NCBI GenBank assembly: GCA_031761405.1
Contig: JASEVX010000007.1
Coordinates: 60,585,062 to 60,649,061, forward strand
Direction of reading: 5' to 3'
Length of the DNA: 64,000 nucleotides
From: Serripes groenlandicus
Lineage: Eukaryota; Mollusca; Bivalvia; Cardiida; Cardiidae
The notes under the pieces were generated by a model. That model did not search any database. It was not told the DNA's origin and saw nothing but the letters and a program-made list of their open reading frames with translations. Both the position numbers and the translations under genes were made by a program. Positions 49,140 to 61,449 of the stretch are shown here, one piece after another (position 1 is the stretch's first letter; every line of letters begins with the position of its first letter).

Positions 49140-49535
49140 TATCATAACTAGAACTGTGAGTGAACTCATAAAAGGATACCCCACGTCCCGCACTTACAAG
49201 ACATATGGACAGACTTTTCGACCGGGATAATCTTATTTCATGCACATCCTCTGGTTGTGTACTGCAACTGTGTAAAGTTTCATCAGAATCGGTCCAGCCG
49301 TTAAGGAGGAGTTGCGCTTACAAGAAATATCATGGACAGACAGACAGACAAGGATAATCTTACTTCGTGCACATCCTCAGGTTGTGTACTGCAACTGTGT
49401 AAAGTTTCATCAGAATCGGTCAAATCGTAAAAGGAGGAGTTGTGCTTACAAGACATATGGACAGACAGACGGACGGACGGACAGGGCGATTCCTATATAA
49501 CCCCCAAAACTTGTTTGTGGGAGGGTATAATGAGA
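49140..49535 (-). mobile_element. Helentron-like element, type B
   Basis: On the minus strand it starts TTATACCCTCCCACAAACAAG...TTGGGGGTTATATAGG (49490-49531), then (GTCC)n, and two to three units of about 125 bp with 'cacatcctctggttgtgtactgcaactgtgtaaagtttcatcagaatcggtc'. It ends GGGGTATCCTTTTATGAG...CAGTTCTAGTTATGA near 49140-49185. Layout as 35330-36965 and 55497-55732. Confidence 0.65.
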
Positions 49536-49885
49536 AGCAGCCCTACAGGAAAAACAACCACAGACCATTTGAGATCGGTGCCGATCCAGATCATTTTCCG
49601 TGAAGTCTGATCAGGTTATATAATATTCGCTAACAAGACGAAGCATTAAAGAAACCTATGACATTAAGTTAGCTTTTAGATCGCATAGTGAGCAGTTCTT
49701 TACTCTTGTATTAATGCTATAAGGTTGGTTTTCGTAGACACTCGTAGGAATCATTAAAATGCGGTATCGAGGGTATCTACATGATTGTTTCTAAAATCCG
49801 TCCTAGTATTCTAGGAGGGACATATGGTTCCAATATGCTTATGCAAAAAAGTGACCTCTTGTATGCCCACAAGATCATTTTTACA
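49536..49885. other. No recognised feature
   Basis: Nothing supported. Confidence 0.3.
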
Positions 49886-49890
49886 TTTAG

Positions 49891-50144
49891 GGACGTGGGC
49901 TGTACCTCCAGGGGTTTCAGAGTTCAAGCTCCAGCTCAGACAACATACTTTGACATTTTGACAAGCGTCAATCACCTTCCACCAATGGGCTTACAGCAGC
50001 CTGTGTCGAGAAAAGTCTGTTGTGTGGAGTACTGTTGTAGGAAAGCCAAGACACATGAGTAGGTCAGCTTGCCACCGTGATATGACTGTAAAAATGTTGA
50101 AAACGGCATTAAACCCCAATCAATCAATCAATCAATCAATCAAT
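49891..50144 (+). mobile_element. tRNA-derived SINE, copy 3 (5' truncated)
   Basis: The A box is lost. A B-box-like gagttcaagctcc (49920-49932) remains, then the shared body ('cttccaccaatgggct', 'gaaagccaagacacatgagtagg', 'accgtgatatgac') and (AATC)n to 50144. Confidence 0.8.
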
Positions 50145-50559
50145 ATTGACCCGCCATAACCTATATTCGAATATACTACCGTAATTTAAGTTGCATTTAA
50201 ATTTAGTTGTGCTCCTCTTTACCTACCATTTTCTTGTAGAAAATCATAAAAAAATCTTGCTCTATGTATACAGATGTCCAATGTACTATCGTTTTCAAAC
50301 TTAAAACTAAATATAACACATTTATACTTTTTTTAGCTTTTATTTATAACACTGAACAAACAATGAGGCACAATATAAGTCGGATTAAGTTTTCTTAGAA
50401 TCTCTACTCTTTCTTAAGCATCCAATACGATAATTTTCCACTTATGCCCAAATTACGCAACCAAACAAAAATTATTTTCTGTCAGCATAGTGCATAGCTC
50501 TATCGTTATGTAGGTCATACATACTTCCACTTAGCTGTACAGTAAAACAAAACCAAAGG

Positions 50560-50965
50560 AAGAAAATTTCAGAACATATCTTGTACGAAACAAAGGATGA
50601 ACATTTTAGAACATATCTTGTACGAAACAAAGGATGAACATTTCAGAACATATCTTGTACGAATCAAAGGATGAACATTTCAGAACATATCTTGTACGAA
50701 TCAAAGGATGAACATTTCAGAACATATCTTGTACGAAACAAAGGAAGAACATTTCAGAACATATCTTGTACAAATCAAAGGATGAACATTTCAGAACATA
50801 TCTTGTACGAAACAAAGGAAGAACATTTCAGAACATATCTTGTACAAAACAAAGGAAGAACATTTCTGAACATATCTGGAACAAAACAAGGGAAGAACAT
50901 TTCAAAACATATCTTGTACGAAACAAAGAAATAATATTTCAGAACATATCTGGAACAAATACCAT
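50560..50965 (+). repeat. 37-bp minisatellite, about 11 copies
   Basis: The unit is aggatgaacatttcagaacatatcttgtacgaaacaa, with small changes (gaatcaa, gaagaac, ctggaac). Since 37 is not a multiple of 3, all frames are cycled. The long open frames (50671-50934, 50766-51011) come from the repeat and are not genes. Confidence 0.9.
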
Positions 50966-50984
50966 AGGAAATAATGGCATTTAC

Positions 50985-51198
50985 CCTGTCCTACATACAA
51001 CACACTTGTAGCAGATGACTTTAAAACTATTAAGATAAAGATGAGGAATAATCTCTTTAATCGAAAGTATTATTATTGAGTCGAGTTGAAAACATTGTGG
51101 AAAATGGAGAAATTGCTCATGATTTTGGTTCACAATATATTTAGAAATCTTCTGCTGCAAAGGAGTCAAAATGCATCTATATATGTGGGAAAGGGTTA
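50985..51198. mobile_element. MITE (CCCTTTCCC family)
   Basis: From taccctgtcctacatacaac through 'gtagcagatgactttaaaac', 'ttgaaaacattgtggaaaatggagaaattgctcatgat' and 'cttctgctgcaaaggagtc' to 'atatgtgggaaagggtta' at 51197. Confidence 0.65.
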
Positions 51199-51761
51199 TG
51201 CAAACAAGAGATGTTCATCTGCTACCAATATATATATATAACATGAACCTGGCATGATAAATCAGTCATTAAAATTATTAATTTACCTTTGAAATTCACT
51301 GGTCTGAAATTCCTAAATGCCTGGGTCCGATTCCACCAATATTACATAGAGTTAAGTAATACTTAAATACTTAAAAGCATATTTCGTCATCCTTGTTTTC
51401 CGAATAGTTTGTAAAACATGGATGGTTGAATGTTTTTAAGGGAATGTTTAAGTTGATATAAAGTTTTACGTTTCTGTCACTACCAATCTAGGTGTTAAGA
51501 AACGAATACTTTTGGCATTTCTATTAGGGAAACACAAAATGATGAAAAATGCTTTTTAAGTATTTCAGTATTACTTAGCGCTAAGTAAGGTTGGTGGAAT
51601 TGGCCCCTGGTTATGTTATATATATTACATGTAAAATTACACTTGCAAGAATAATTTTCCACTGGTCCGAACCAAAAGTTATTGGCCAGGGACCTTAGGA
51701 CCTCTTCTAATTTCACAGACTGGTGTTTTTTTTCCTGATGTTATATAACATATCTATAGGG

Positions 51762-52895
51762 AAACAAGAGCGCCAAATGTCACAAAATACGCCCGTCCTG
51801 GTTTTTTTTAGACCAAGTATAGTGATAATTGGTTGTACATCAGAGCGGACACTGTTAGTACAGTTTTTGCCATTTCGAGGGACATAATTTTGTAGTGACT
51901 AAGATAACGTTGTAAATTATCAAACCTGACCAAGATATTCTGCCCATCAACATATTGTCTACATTTGGTGATGATCGGATAAAGGCTTCACAAGTTATTT
52001 AGCTGACAAGACCAATTTTAGGTAATTTTTATTATTAAAGGGCAATAACTCTCTATCGACTGGAGCAATATGGCTAGTTATCGAATTTGTCCGAGATATT
52101 ACGCCAATACACATTGTGACCAAATTTGGTGATGATTGGACAAAGGCTCCTAAAGTTATTGAGCTGACAGACCAATTTTAGGTAATTTCTATAATTAAAG
52201 AGCAATAACTCTCGATTTACTAAAGCGATATGGCTAGTTATCGAACTTGTTCGAGATATTATGCCAGTACACATTCTGACTAAATTTGGTTATGATTGGA
52301 TAAAGGCTTCTAAAGTTATTGAGCTGACAATACCAATTTAAGGTAATTTCTACAATTAAAGAGCGATAACTCTCAATTGACTAAAGTGATATGGCTAGTT
52401 ATCAAACTTGTCCGAGATATTATGCCAATACACATTCTGACTATATTTGGTGATGATTAAAGAAAGGCTTCTAAAGTTATTGAGCTGACAAGACCAATTT
52501 TAGGTAATTTCTATAATTAAAGGGCGATAACTCTTGATTGACTAAAGCGATATGGCTAGTTATCGAACATGTCCGAGATAGTATGCCAATACACAATCAG
52601 ACTATATTTGGTGATGATTAGACAAAGGCTTCTAAAGTTATTGAGCTGACAAGACCAATTTTGGGTAATTTCTATAATTAAAGGGCGATAACTCTTGACT
52701 GACTAAAGCGATATGGCTAGTTATCGAACTTGTCCGAGATATTAACCCAATACACATTCTGACCAAATTTGGTGATGATTAGACAAAGGCTTCTAAAGTA
52801 ATTGAGCTGACAACATAATGGACGCCGCCCGCCAGCCCGTACGCCGCAGGTAAAATTATAATACGATCCGTTTTTTCAAAACGGGCGTATAAAAA
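51762..52895 (-). mobile_element. Helentron-like element with tandem-repeat core
   Basis: On the minus strand, 5' ATACGCCCGTTTTGAAAAAACGG then GTAT forms a hairpin (52862-52890). The core has about seven units of roughly 155 bp with 'gatatggctagttatcgaacttgtccgagatatta' and 'aattaaagggcgataactct'. The 3' subterminal ACGGGCGTAT (51787-51796) is the inverse of the 5' motif, followed by GTGACATTTGGCGCTCTTGTTT. Same family as 59541-60786. Confidence 0.75.
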
Positions 52896-52962
52896 CTAGT
52901 TAAAATCTAAAGTTTAATTATCAAAATACATTATTAATTTGTGTTTTCTCGGAAATATGTAT

Positions 52963-53182
52963 CAGCCGTTCCACGAGAAAAACAGCATTATGGACTCCGC
53001 GCAGGCTTATCCAGGCAGACACATTCCATCTCGGGGGGATAGAGGTATAGATTAATGGTTCATAAAACAGAAGTTCACTGGAGGCGAAAAGTGTGTCCGA
53101 GCTAGCCTGCACGGACTGCGCAAGCTAATCTGGATCAACATTCCACAGAGTCCATAATGTTGGGTTTCTCGCTGAACAGCTC
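52963..53182. mobile_element. MITE with AGCCGTT...AGCT termini, copy 2
   Basis: agccgttccacgagaaaaacagcattatgg mirrors ccataatgttgggtttctcgctgaacagct. It has the same interior words as 14420-14680 (gcctgcacggactgcg). Confidence 0.7.
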
Positions 53183-53290
53183 ATATATATATGGCCTTTT
53201 TACCAGGAAGGCTCTGATTAGCTTTCCTCTAATATTTTTACCTTGATATTGTCATTCATATCAATACATATTTGATCACAGGTATGGTGT

Positions 53291-55342
53291 TTAACTTAAA
53301 TGCATTTTAATATGTTTTATCAAATCATTCTTAGATTTACTTTCATATCCACACAAGTCACATTGATAAGGCTGTTTATAGATTATGTTTCTCTTGTGTT
53401 CTGTTAAATCAGTATTCCAAATGCATGCATAATCATAAGGTTTCTCTCCAGTGTGTATTCTCTTGTGTTTTATTAATAGCGATTTATGATGGCATGCGTA
53501 TTCACAAACGTCACAGTTATATGGTTTCCCTCCAGTGTGTTTTCTTTTGAGCACAATAAGTGCACTTTTCGATGAACAAGCATCTTCACAAAGATGAAAT
53601 TCATAAGGTTTCTCTTCGGTGTGTATTCTTTTGTTTCTAATTAGACATGAGCTTTGACGACATGCATATTCACAAACGTCACAGTTATATGGTTTCTCTC
53701 CAGTATGTTTTCTTTTGTGCATGATAATTGTTCGTTTCGATGAACAAGCGTATTCACAAACATAACATGCATAAGGTTTTTCTCAAGTGTGTTTTCTCTT
53801 GTGTTTAATAAGACATGATCTTTGACGAAATACATATTCACAAACATCACAGGTATAATGTTTCTCCCCAGTATGTTTTCTCTTGTGTATGATTAAATTA
53901 CTTTGTGCTGTACAAGCATATTCACAAACATCACATTGGTACGGTTTCTGTCCAGTATGTATTCTATTGTGTCTGGTGAGACTACTTTTAACTGCAGAAG
54001 CATAATCACAAACATCACATTGATAAGGTTTCTGTCCATTATGTATTATAATGTGTTTGGTGAGATTACTTCTATTTGTAGAAGCATATTGACAAACATC
54101 ACATTGGTACAGTTTCTGTCCAGTATGTATTCGCTTGTGTATGATGAGACTACTTCTAGCTGCAGAAGCATATTCACAAACACCACATTGGTAAGGTTTC
54201 TCCTCTCCACTATGTTTTCTCATGTGTCTGATGAGATTACTTCTTGCCGTATAAGAATATTGACAAACATCACATTGGTAAGGTTTCTGTCCAGTATGTA
54301 TTATCTTGTGTTTGATGAGACGACTTCTAATTGTAGAAGCATATTCTCAAACACCATATTGGTAAGGTTTCTCCTCTCCAGTATGTTTTCTCTTGTGTAT
54401 GATGAGACAACTTTTTTCTAAACAAGAATATTCACAAACACCGCATTGGTAAGGTTTCTGTCCAGTATGTATTATAATGTGTTTGGTGAGATCACTTATA
54501 TTTGTAGAAGCATATTGACAAACATCACATCGGTAAGTTTTCTGTCCAGTATGTATTCTATTGTGTATGGTGAGACTACTTTTAGTTGCAGAAGCATATT
54601 CACAAACACCACATTGGTAAGGTTTCTGTCCAGTATGTATTCTAATGTGATTGGTGAGACTACTTCTATTTGTAGAAGCATATTGACAAACATCACATCG
54701 GTAAGGTTTCTGTCCAGTATGTATTCTATTGTGTCTGGTGAGACTACTTTTAACTGCAGAAGCATATTCACAAACACCACATTGGTAAGGTTTCTGACCA
54801 GTATGTATTCTAATGTGTCTGGTGAGATCACTTATATTTGTAGAAGCATATTGACAAACATCACATCGGTAAGGTTTCTGTCCAGTATGTATTCGCTTGT
54901 GTATGATGAGACTACTTTTAGCTGCAGAAGCATATTCACAAACACCACATTGGTAAGGTTTCTGTCCAGTATGTATTATAATGTGTCTGGTGAGATCACT
55001 TATATTTGTAGAAGCATATTGACAAACATCACATCGGTAAGGTTTCTGTCCAGTATGTATTCGCTTGTGTATGATGAGATTACTTTTAACTGCAGAAGAA
55101 TATTCACAAACACCACATTGGTAAGGTTTCTGTCCAGTATGTATTCTAATGTGTTTGGTGAGATCACTTCTATTTGTAGAAGCATATTGACAAACATCAC
55201 ATTGGAAAGGTTTCGGTCCAGTATGTATTCTATTGTGTCTGGTGAGACTACTTCTAGCTGTAAAAGCATGACAACAAACATCACATTGATAAGGTTGTTG
55301 TCGAGTATGTATTCTCTTGTGGGAGTTCTTTTTATCATTCAT
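53291..55342 (-). pseudogene. C2H2 zinc-finger array, about 24 units, with two in-frame TGA stops
   Basis: From the ATG at 55342 the frame continues to a TAA at 53291, with TGA at 54347-54349 (replacing a zinc-ligand Cys codon of a VCEYA motif) and at 53783-53785 (replacing Gly in the HTGEKPY linker). Units have the form CxVC-x12-H-x3-H with TGQKPY linkers. In the first half they alternate in two types (CGVCEYAS... and CDVCQYAST...), a 168-bp higher-order repeat. Three or four fingers near the C-terminus are degenerate (lost Cys or His). The first finger begins mid-unit, so an upstream exon is likely. No KRAB, BTB or other effector domain is visible. Such proteins usually bind DNA in the nucleus; this copy would be truncated at finger 12 as read. 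It may be a pseudogene or a shortened gene. Confidence 0.8.
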
Positions 55343-55496
55343 TATTGTAAACTTGTATATGCATCAAAATACAAATGGATAAGTACTGCACTGAAAAGAA
55401 AACAAAACAAGTGATAAACTGACCATTAACACTCACTACAGTCTGGAGAACATTCCTATTCTAAGGTGGCTGACCTACAAAATGTGACAGCTCAGT

Positions 55497-55732
55497 CGAC
55501 AACAGTGAGAACTAGAAATATCACTGAAGATGATAAATACCCCCTAAACAGCAAATTGACCTACACCTTAACTTAATTAGTAAAAGGGCCATAACTCTGT
55601 AAACTATCATGCAATTGTAACCTCTTTAGGATATGCACAAAATATGGCTTCCGACCGACCGACAGACCGCCCGACACAGTCACTCCTATATACCCCCTCT
55701 TCTTTGAAGGAGGTATAACTATCAATCTCTTT
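55497..55732 (-). mobile_element. Helentron-like element, type B, short
   Basis: On the minus strand ATACCTCCTTCAAAG...GGGGGTATATAGG (55690-55728), then (GGTCG)n, one core unit, and GGGGGTATTTATCATC...GATATTTCTAGTTCTC near 55500-55545. It shares end motifs with 35330-36965. Confidence 0.6.
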
Positions 55733-56389
55733 ATTGTGAGTTTGAAATGTAGATACAGAGAAACACAACTCCCCCAGGGAATTTGCCTACACTATTTATT
55801 TCTACTCACAGATAAGGGGCATTTTTAATGTTCTAAACCCCTTATATGACATTCAAATCCTATTATGTGGGTCCTCAAAAGAATCGTCTCAGTAAGACGC
55901 TTCTTTTGAGTACCAACAACATAGAATTTGGTCGAGTTATGAGAAAAATATTGTCTGGAAAAGACCTGTTCACTCACTCTTATCTAGTCCTCTGTTAACT
56001 CAATAATTGTACTTTTATTTATAGAGGTTTTTCTATGTTAATTTTTTAGATATTTTTCAAAGTTGTCTGCTGCAGAATTGCTGTATGTGGAAAAGGATTA
56101 AATTGAACTATGTGTCCGTCATACTTTTTTTAAAGGTGGGTTATAAATAAAGGATTTATAAGTATATAGTAAAAGGATTTTAAATTAAATGAATATTATG
56201 TAGCTATTGGAACTCTTTAAAAAAAAAATATAGTTGAATTTCATATTTATTGCAGGTAACCTTTCATAGATGGTTGCATTAAACAGTGTCATCGCTCGTT
56301 TATGTCAATGTAAAAGTACTTAACAAACATAACAACGCATGTATGTTTACATTAATTGTTCATACTTAGAATTGTTCGATCTGTACTTA
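55733..56389. other. AT-rich spacer with a MITE right end
   Basis: 'aaagttgtctgctgcagaattgctgtatgtggaaaaggatta' at 56059-56100 is a CCCTTTCCC-family right end. Nothing else recognised. Confidence 0.45.
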
Positions 56390-56756
56390 CTAGACAAGAG
56401 GACCATGATGGTCCTATATCGCTCACCTGATTTAATCAAAGTTAAAAAGTTTTCAGTGTTCTTTCCCCTATATGAGTCTATGAAAAACAAGTGACCCCCG
56501 GGGAGGTGTCATTTTTGACACCAGTGCTATAATTTGAACAATCTTGGTAGAGGTCGACTAGATGACGATGCTACATACCAAATATCTTTTAGACAAGAAG
56601 ATCTTTAAAGATTTTTCCCTATCTATGTAAAACAAGGTACCCCCGGGATGGGGTCATTTTTACCCCCATGGCTATAATTTGAACAATCTTGGTAGAGATG
56701 ATTCTACATACCAAATATCAAAGGTTGGGGCCTCTTCTTTTAGACAAAAGATTTTA
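56390..56756 (-). mobile_element. Helentron-like element, truncated
   Basis: agacaagaggaccatgatggtcctatatcgctcacctg is a minus-strand 3' end (GGACCATCATGGTCC hairpin, CTCTTGT). Two units follow of the same monomer as 45213-46587, in inverse orientation ('gctataatttgaacaatcttggtagag', 'acataccaaatatc'). It is cut off where the next element starts at 56757. Confidence 0.65.
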
Positions 56757-58254
56757 AGCAAGAGGGCCATGAAGGCCCTGGATCCCTCACCTTAATCATA
56801 CAATGTACTGCAATGCAAAACACATTAAGACAATTATTCTGAATGCAACCTCCAGTGTTAACAATATTTTCCTTCATTTGGACTAGTGATCTATATTTTT
56901 TTACCTGATATGACCCATATTCCAACATGGACTAGATATCATCAAGACAACATTCTGACAAAGTTTCAACTTGCTCAAAATAAAAATGCGGCCTCCAGAG
57001 TTTGAACAATATTTTCCTTTATTGAACTAGTTTCTGATCCAATATGACCCATATTCGAACTTGACCTAGATATTATTCAGACAAACATTCTGACCAAATT
57101 TCAAGCTGCTGAAGCAAAAAATGTGGCATCCAAAGTGTTCACAAGATTTTCCTTCAATTTGATCTAGTGACCTAGTGTTTGACCCAGCATGACCATATTC
57201 GAACTTGGCTTACATATCATCAAAAGAAACATTCTGATAAAGTTTCATCATGCTGAAATTAAAAATGCAGTATCCAGAGTGTTAACAAGATTACCCTTCA
57301 ATTTGGCCTAGTGACCTAGTTTTTAACCCGGCATGACCCATATCCGAACTTGGCCTAGATATCATTTAGACAAACATTCTGACCAAATTTCAAGCTGCTG
57401 AGGCAAAAAATGCGGCATCCAAAGTGTTAACAAGATTTTCCTTCAATTTGATCTAGTGACCTAGTTTTTGTCCCAGCATGACCATATTCGAAATTGGCTT
57501 ACATATCATCAAAAGAAACATTCTGATAAAGTTTCATCATGCTGAAATTAAAAATACAGTATCCAGAGTGTTAACAAGATTACCCATCAATTTGGCCTAG
57601 TGACCTAGTTTTTAACCCGGCATGACCCATATCCGAACTTGGCCTAGATATCATTTAGACAAACATTCTGACCAAATTTCAAGCTGCTGAAGCAAAAAAT
57701 GCGGCATCCAAAGTGTTAACAAGATTTTCCTTCAATTTGACCTAGTGACCTAGTTTTTGACCCGGCATGACCCATATTCGAACTTGGCCTAGATATCATT
57801 CAGCTCAACATTCTGACAAAATTTCAAACTGCTGAAACAAAACATGCGGCTTCTACAGAGTTAACAAGATTTTCCCTCAATTTGGCCTAGTGACCTAGAA
57901 TATATCCTAGAATTGGCCTTCTGACCCAATATGACCCATATTTGAACTTGACCTAGATATCTTTAAGACAAACATTCTGACCAAATAATGTGGCATCCAG
58001 AGTGTTAACAAGATTTCCCTTCAATTCGACCTTGTGACCTAGTTTTTGACCTCATATGGCCCAATTTCGAACTTGTCCAAGATTTTATGGAGATGAACAT
58101 TCTGATAAACTTTCATGAAGATTGGATGCAAAATGTAGCCTGTAGAGTGTTAACAAGCTCAAATGTTGACGAAGCACGACGGACGACGGACGGACGCCGG
58201 ACAAAACGTTATCACAATAGCTCACCTTTTACTTCGTGCATAGGTGAGCTAAAA
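56757..58254 (-). mobile_element. Helentron-like element with 'gacctagtttttgaccc' core
   Basis: The minus-strand 3' end is AGGGCCTTCATGGCCCTCTTGC (56757-56779). The core has about nine units of roughly 145 bp, each with 'gaacttggcctagatatcat', 'aaacattctgaccaaatttcaagctgctga', 'gttaacaagattttccttcaatttg' and 'cctagtgacctagtttttgacc'. Then come (acgg)n (58165-58200) and the 5' hairpin TAGCTCACCTATGCACG...GGTGAGCTA (58218-58250). CCCTCACC near 56788 is the subterminal match of the 5' motif. Confidence 0.75.
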
Positions 58255-59540
58255 AAACAAGAGGCCCAAGAGGGCCAGTATCGCTCCACGGCCATAAGGC
58301 AAAAATCAAATCTCCAAACAGCCCTGCCCCCTGGTGGCCATGTTTTTTACCAACCACCATGGCTTAAAGGAATCGTGTAGAGTGTCACCCAAGGAATGTT
58401 TCTTCAAAATTATTTGAAAATTGGCCCGACACTTTCGGAGGAGAGGATATTTTAAGTTTTCACTAAAGCTATATAAGGCAAAATAGCCCCACCCCCTGGT
58501 AGCCATATTTTTCAACCAATCAACATGGCTTGAAGGAATCTGATAGAGGGTCAGACTAGGAACATTTCTATAAAATTATTTGAATATCAGCAAGACACTT
58601 TCGGAGAAGAAGATTTTTTAAGTTTTCTCTTTAGCCATATAAGGCAAAATAGCCCCGCCCTCTTGCGGCCATGTTTTTACACAAATCAACATGGCTTGAA
58701 GGAATCTGATAGAGGGTCAGACAAGCAACATCTCTACAACATTATTTGAAAATCGGCTTAACTCTTTCGGAGAAGAAGATTTTTTAAGTTTTCACTATAG
58801 CTATACATGTATAAGGCAAAACAATCCCGCCCCCTAGCGGCCATGTTTTTCAACCAATCAACATTTCTTGAAGGAATCTAATAAAGGGTCACTCAAGGAA
58901 CATTTCTACAAAATTATTTGAAAATCGGCTGGATACTTTCGGAGGAGAAGATTTTTTAAGTTTTCACTATAGCCATATAAGGCAAAATAGCCCCGCCCTC
59001 TGGCGGCCATGGTTTTTTTACCAATCAACATGGCTTGAAGGAATCTGATAGAGGGTCACCCAATGAACATTTCTACAAAATTATTTGAAAATCGGCTGAA
59101 CACTTTCGGAGAAGAAGATTTTTTAAGTTTTCACTAAAGCTATATAAGGCAAAATAGCCCCGCCCCCTGGCGGCCATGTTATTCGCCCAATCAACATTTC
59201 TTGAAGGAATCTAATAAAGGGTCACCCAAGGAACATTTCTACAAAATTATTTGAAAATCGGCCTGACACTTTTGGAGAAGAAGATTTTCTAAGTTTTCAC
59301 TATTTTTGTCTTTTGGTTGCCATGGAAACCAGAATTATGGATGGATCAAAAAACATTGAAGGAATTTAAGAGAGGACATTGAGAGGATGCTTCCTATGAA
59401 GTTTCAACCAAATTGGCCAAGTGGTTTAGGAGAAGAAGTTGTTTAAAGGGAAAAAGTTAACGCACGCACAGACGCACGCACGACGGACAATTCGCCATGA
59501 CATAAGCTCGACTGGCTTTCAGCCAGTGGAACTAAAAATA
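58255..59540 (-). mobile_element. Helentron-like element with 'agccccgccccctggcgg' core
   Basis: The minus-strand 3' end is GGCCCTCTTGGGCCTCTTGTT (58256-58280). About six units of roughly 165 bp carry 'aggcaaaatagccccgccccctggcggccatg', 'atggcttgaaggaatctgatagagggtca' and 'tttcggagaagaagattttttaag'. It closes with (acgc)n and the 5' hairpin CTGGCTGAAAGCCAG (59512-59526). TCCAC (5') and GTGGA (3' subterminal) are inverse. Non-coding. Confidence 0.7.
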
Positions 59541-60786
59541 AACAAAAGCGCCAAATGTCACAAAATACGCCCATCCTATTTTTTTGAGACCAAGTTTAGT
59601 GATAATTGGTTGTACGTCGGGCAAATTTAGAGAGCGGACACGGTTGATATAGTTTTGGCCATTTCGAGGGAGATAAGTGTGGAGTGACTAAGATAACGTG
59701 GTTAGTTATTGAACCTGACCAAGATATTCTGCCCATCAACATGTGATATTGTCTAAATTGGTGATGATCAAATACAATGACTCAAGCGATATGGTTAATT
59801 ATAGCACTTGTCTAAGATATTATGCCCATAGGCATACACATTCTGACTAAATTTGGTGATGATTGGATAAATGCTTCAAAAGTTATTGATAGGACAAGAT
59901 CAATTAGAGGTAATTTCTATAATTAAAGAGTAATAACTCTCTAGTAAATGAAGCGATATGGCTGCTAATCGAACTTGTCCGACATATTTTTGCCAATACA
60001 CATTCTGATCAAATATGGTGGTGACAGGACAAAGGCTTTAAAGAAACTTGATCGGACAATACCTATTTCAGGTAATTTCTATAATTAAAGGGCAATAACT
60101 CTCGATTGACCACAGCGATATGGCTGGTTATGAAACTTGTCCGAAATGTTATGCCAATACACATTTTAACTAAATGTGGTGGTGATTGAACAAAGGCTTC
60201 TAAAGTTATTGAGCAAATAAGATCAATTTTAGGTAATTTCTATAATTAAAGGGCAATAACTATATAGCGATATGGCTAGTTATCAAACTTGTCCGAGATA
60301 TTATAACAATTCACATGTTGACAACATTTGATGATGATTGGACAAAGGCTTCTTAAGTTAATGGGCTGACAAGACCTATTTTAGGTAACTTCTATAATTA
60401 AAGGGTGTTAACTCTTGATTGACCAAAGTGATATAGCTAGTTATCAAACTTGTCCAAGATATTATGCCAATACACATTCTGACAAAATTTGGTGATGATT
60501 AGACAAAGGCTTCTAAAGTTATTTAGCTGACAAGACCAATTTTAGGTAATTTCTATAATTAAAGGGCGATAACTCTTGATTGACTTAAGCGATATGGCAA
60601 GTTATCGTGTCGTAGAACGTGTATAAGATATTATGCCAATTCTGACAAAATTTGATGATGATGGGACAAAGGCTTCTCAAGTTATTTAGCTAACAACATA
60701 TTGGACAACGCCCGCCCAGCCACCCGCACGTACGCCGCAGGTAAAACTATAATACGATTCTTTTTTTCAAAACAGGTGTATAAAAA
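59541..60786 (-). mobile_element. Helentron-like element, same family as 51762-52895
   Basis: The minus-strand 3' end is ATTTTGTGACATTTGGCGCTTTTGTTT (59541-59570). There are about seven units with 'gatatggctagttatcgaacttgtcc'. The 5' end TATACACCTGTTTTGAAAAAAAGAATCG is at 60752-60784. It begins directly where 58255-59540 ends. Confidence 0.7.
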
Positions 60787-60879
60787 CATCATCAATGCAT
60801 GTGTTCAACATTTTAATTCTCACACCATTGGGGAAACCTTAGGGAGAAAAGAACACTTGCAATAGAAGCTTCCTATAAA

Positions 60880-61445
60880 TTTCCTGGAAATCCATTATAT
60901 GATTGGTATTATGGGTATATAACGGTGTTAACACTATGTATAATAGTCAAGGGAGCAATTACTATGTCAAAAACATCCAACAGGAATGCCATCATGCATT
61001 GCACATCTTTTCTACCTATAAAATGTCATTGATTTCCAACCAGGACTTTGAGAAATAGCGCGTACATGATTGTTGGTATATAACAATATGTATAATAATC
61101 AAGGATCCATAACTCTGTAAAATAACCATCCAACTGGAATGCCATCAGCTGGAATTGATGCACATCTCTCATTGGTATTAAACATCCCTATAGTATAACA
61201 TTACATTGAATATAACACTATGTATAATAATCAAGAGGTCATAACTCTGTAAAGAAACCTCAAACTGGAATGCCATCAGATAAAATATTGCTGAGAATTA
61301 GCACGAACCCAAATGTTGGTATATCAACAATAATGACTATTTATAATAATCAAAGCGCCAAAAATCTGTAAAATACATTATACAGTTAAGTCATTGGGCA
61401 CTGCACATCTCCCATTGGTAAAAAGCTTCCCATAAAATTGTATTG
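60880..61445 (+). repeat. Diverged tandem repeats, period about 130 bp
   Basis: Four units share 'ggtatataacaatatgtataataatcaagg', 'ccataactctgtaaa' and 'ccaactggaatgccatcag'. No termini recognised. Confidence 0.55.
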
Positions 61446-61449
61446 AATT

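Noticed and set aside
50560..50965. CRISPR-like array
   Set aside because: Units are contiguous without unique spacers, and the DNA is plainly eukaryotic.
50671..51011. Open frames over the 37-bp minisatellite
   Set aside because: Generated by the repeat; no start context, no conserved domain, and the period is not a codon multiple.
53903..54421. 172-codon plus-strand open frame opposite the zinc-finger array
   Set aside because: Same reason: a repeat-driven antisense frame.
54446..55414. 322-codon plus-strand open frame opposite the zinc-finger array
   Set aside because: It is the antisense of an 84-bp tandem coding repeat, which keeps the opposite strand free of stops. Its translation is a periodic low-complexity sequence with no protein features.
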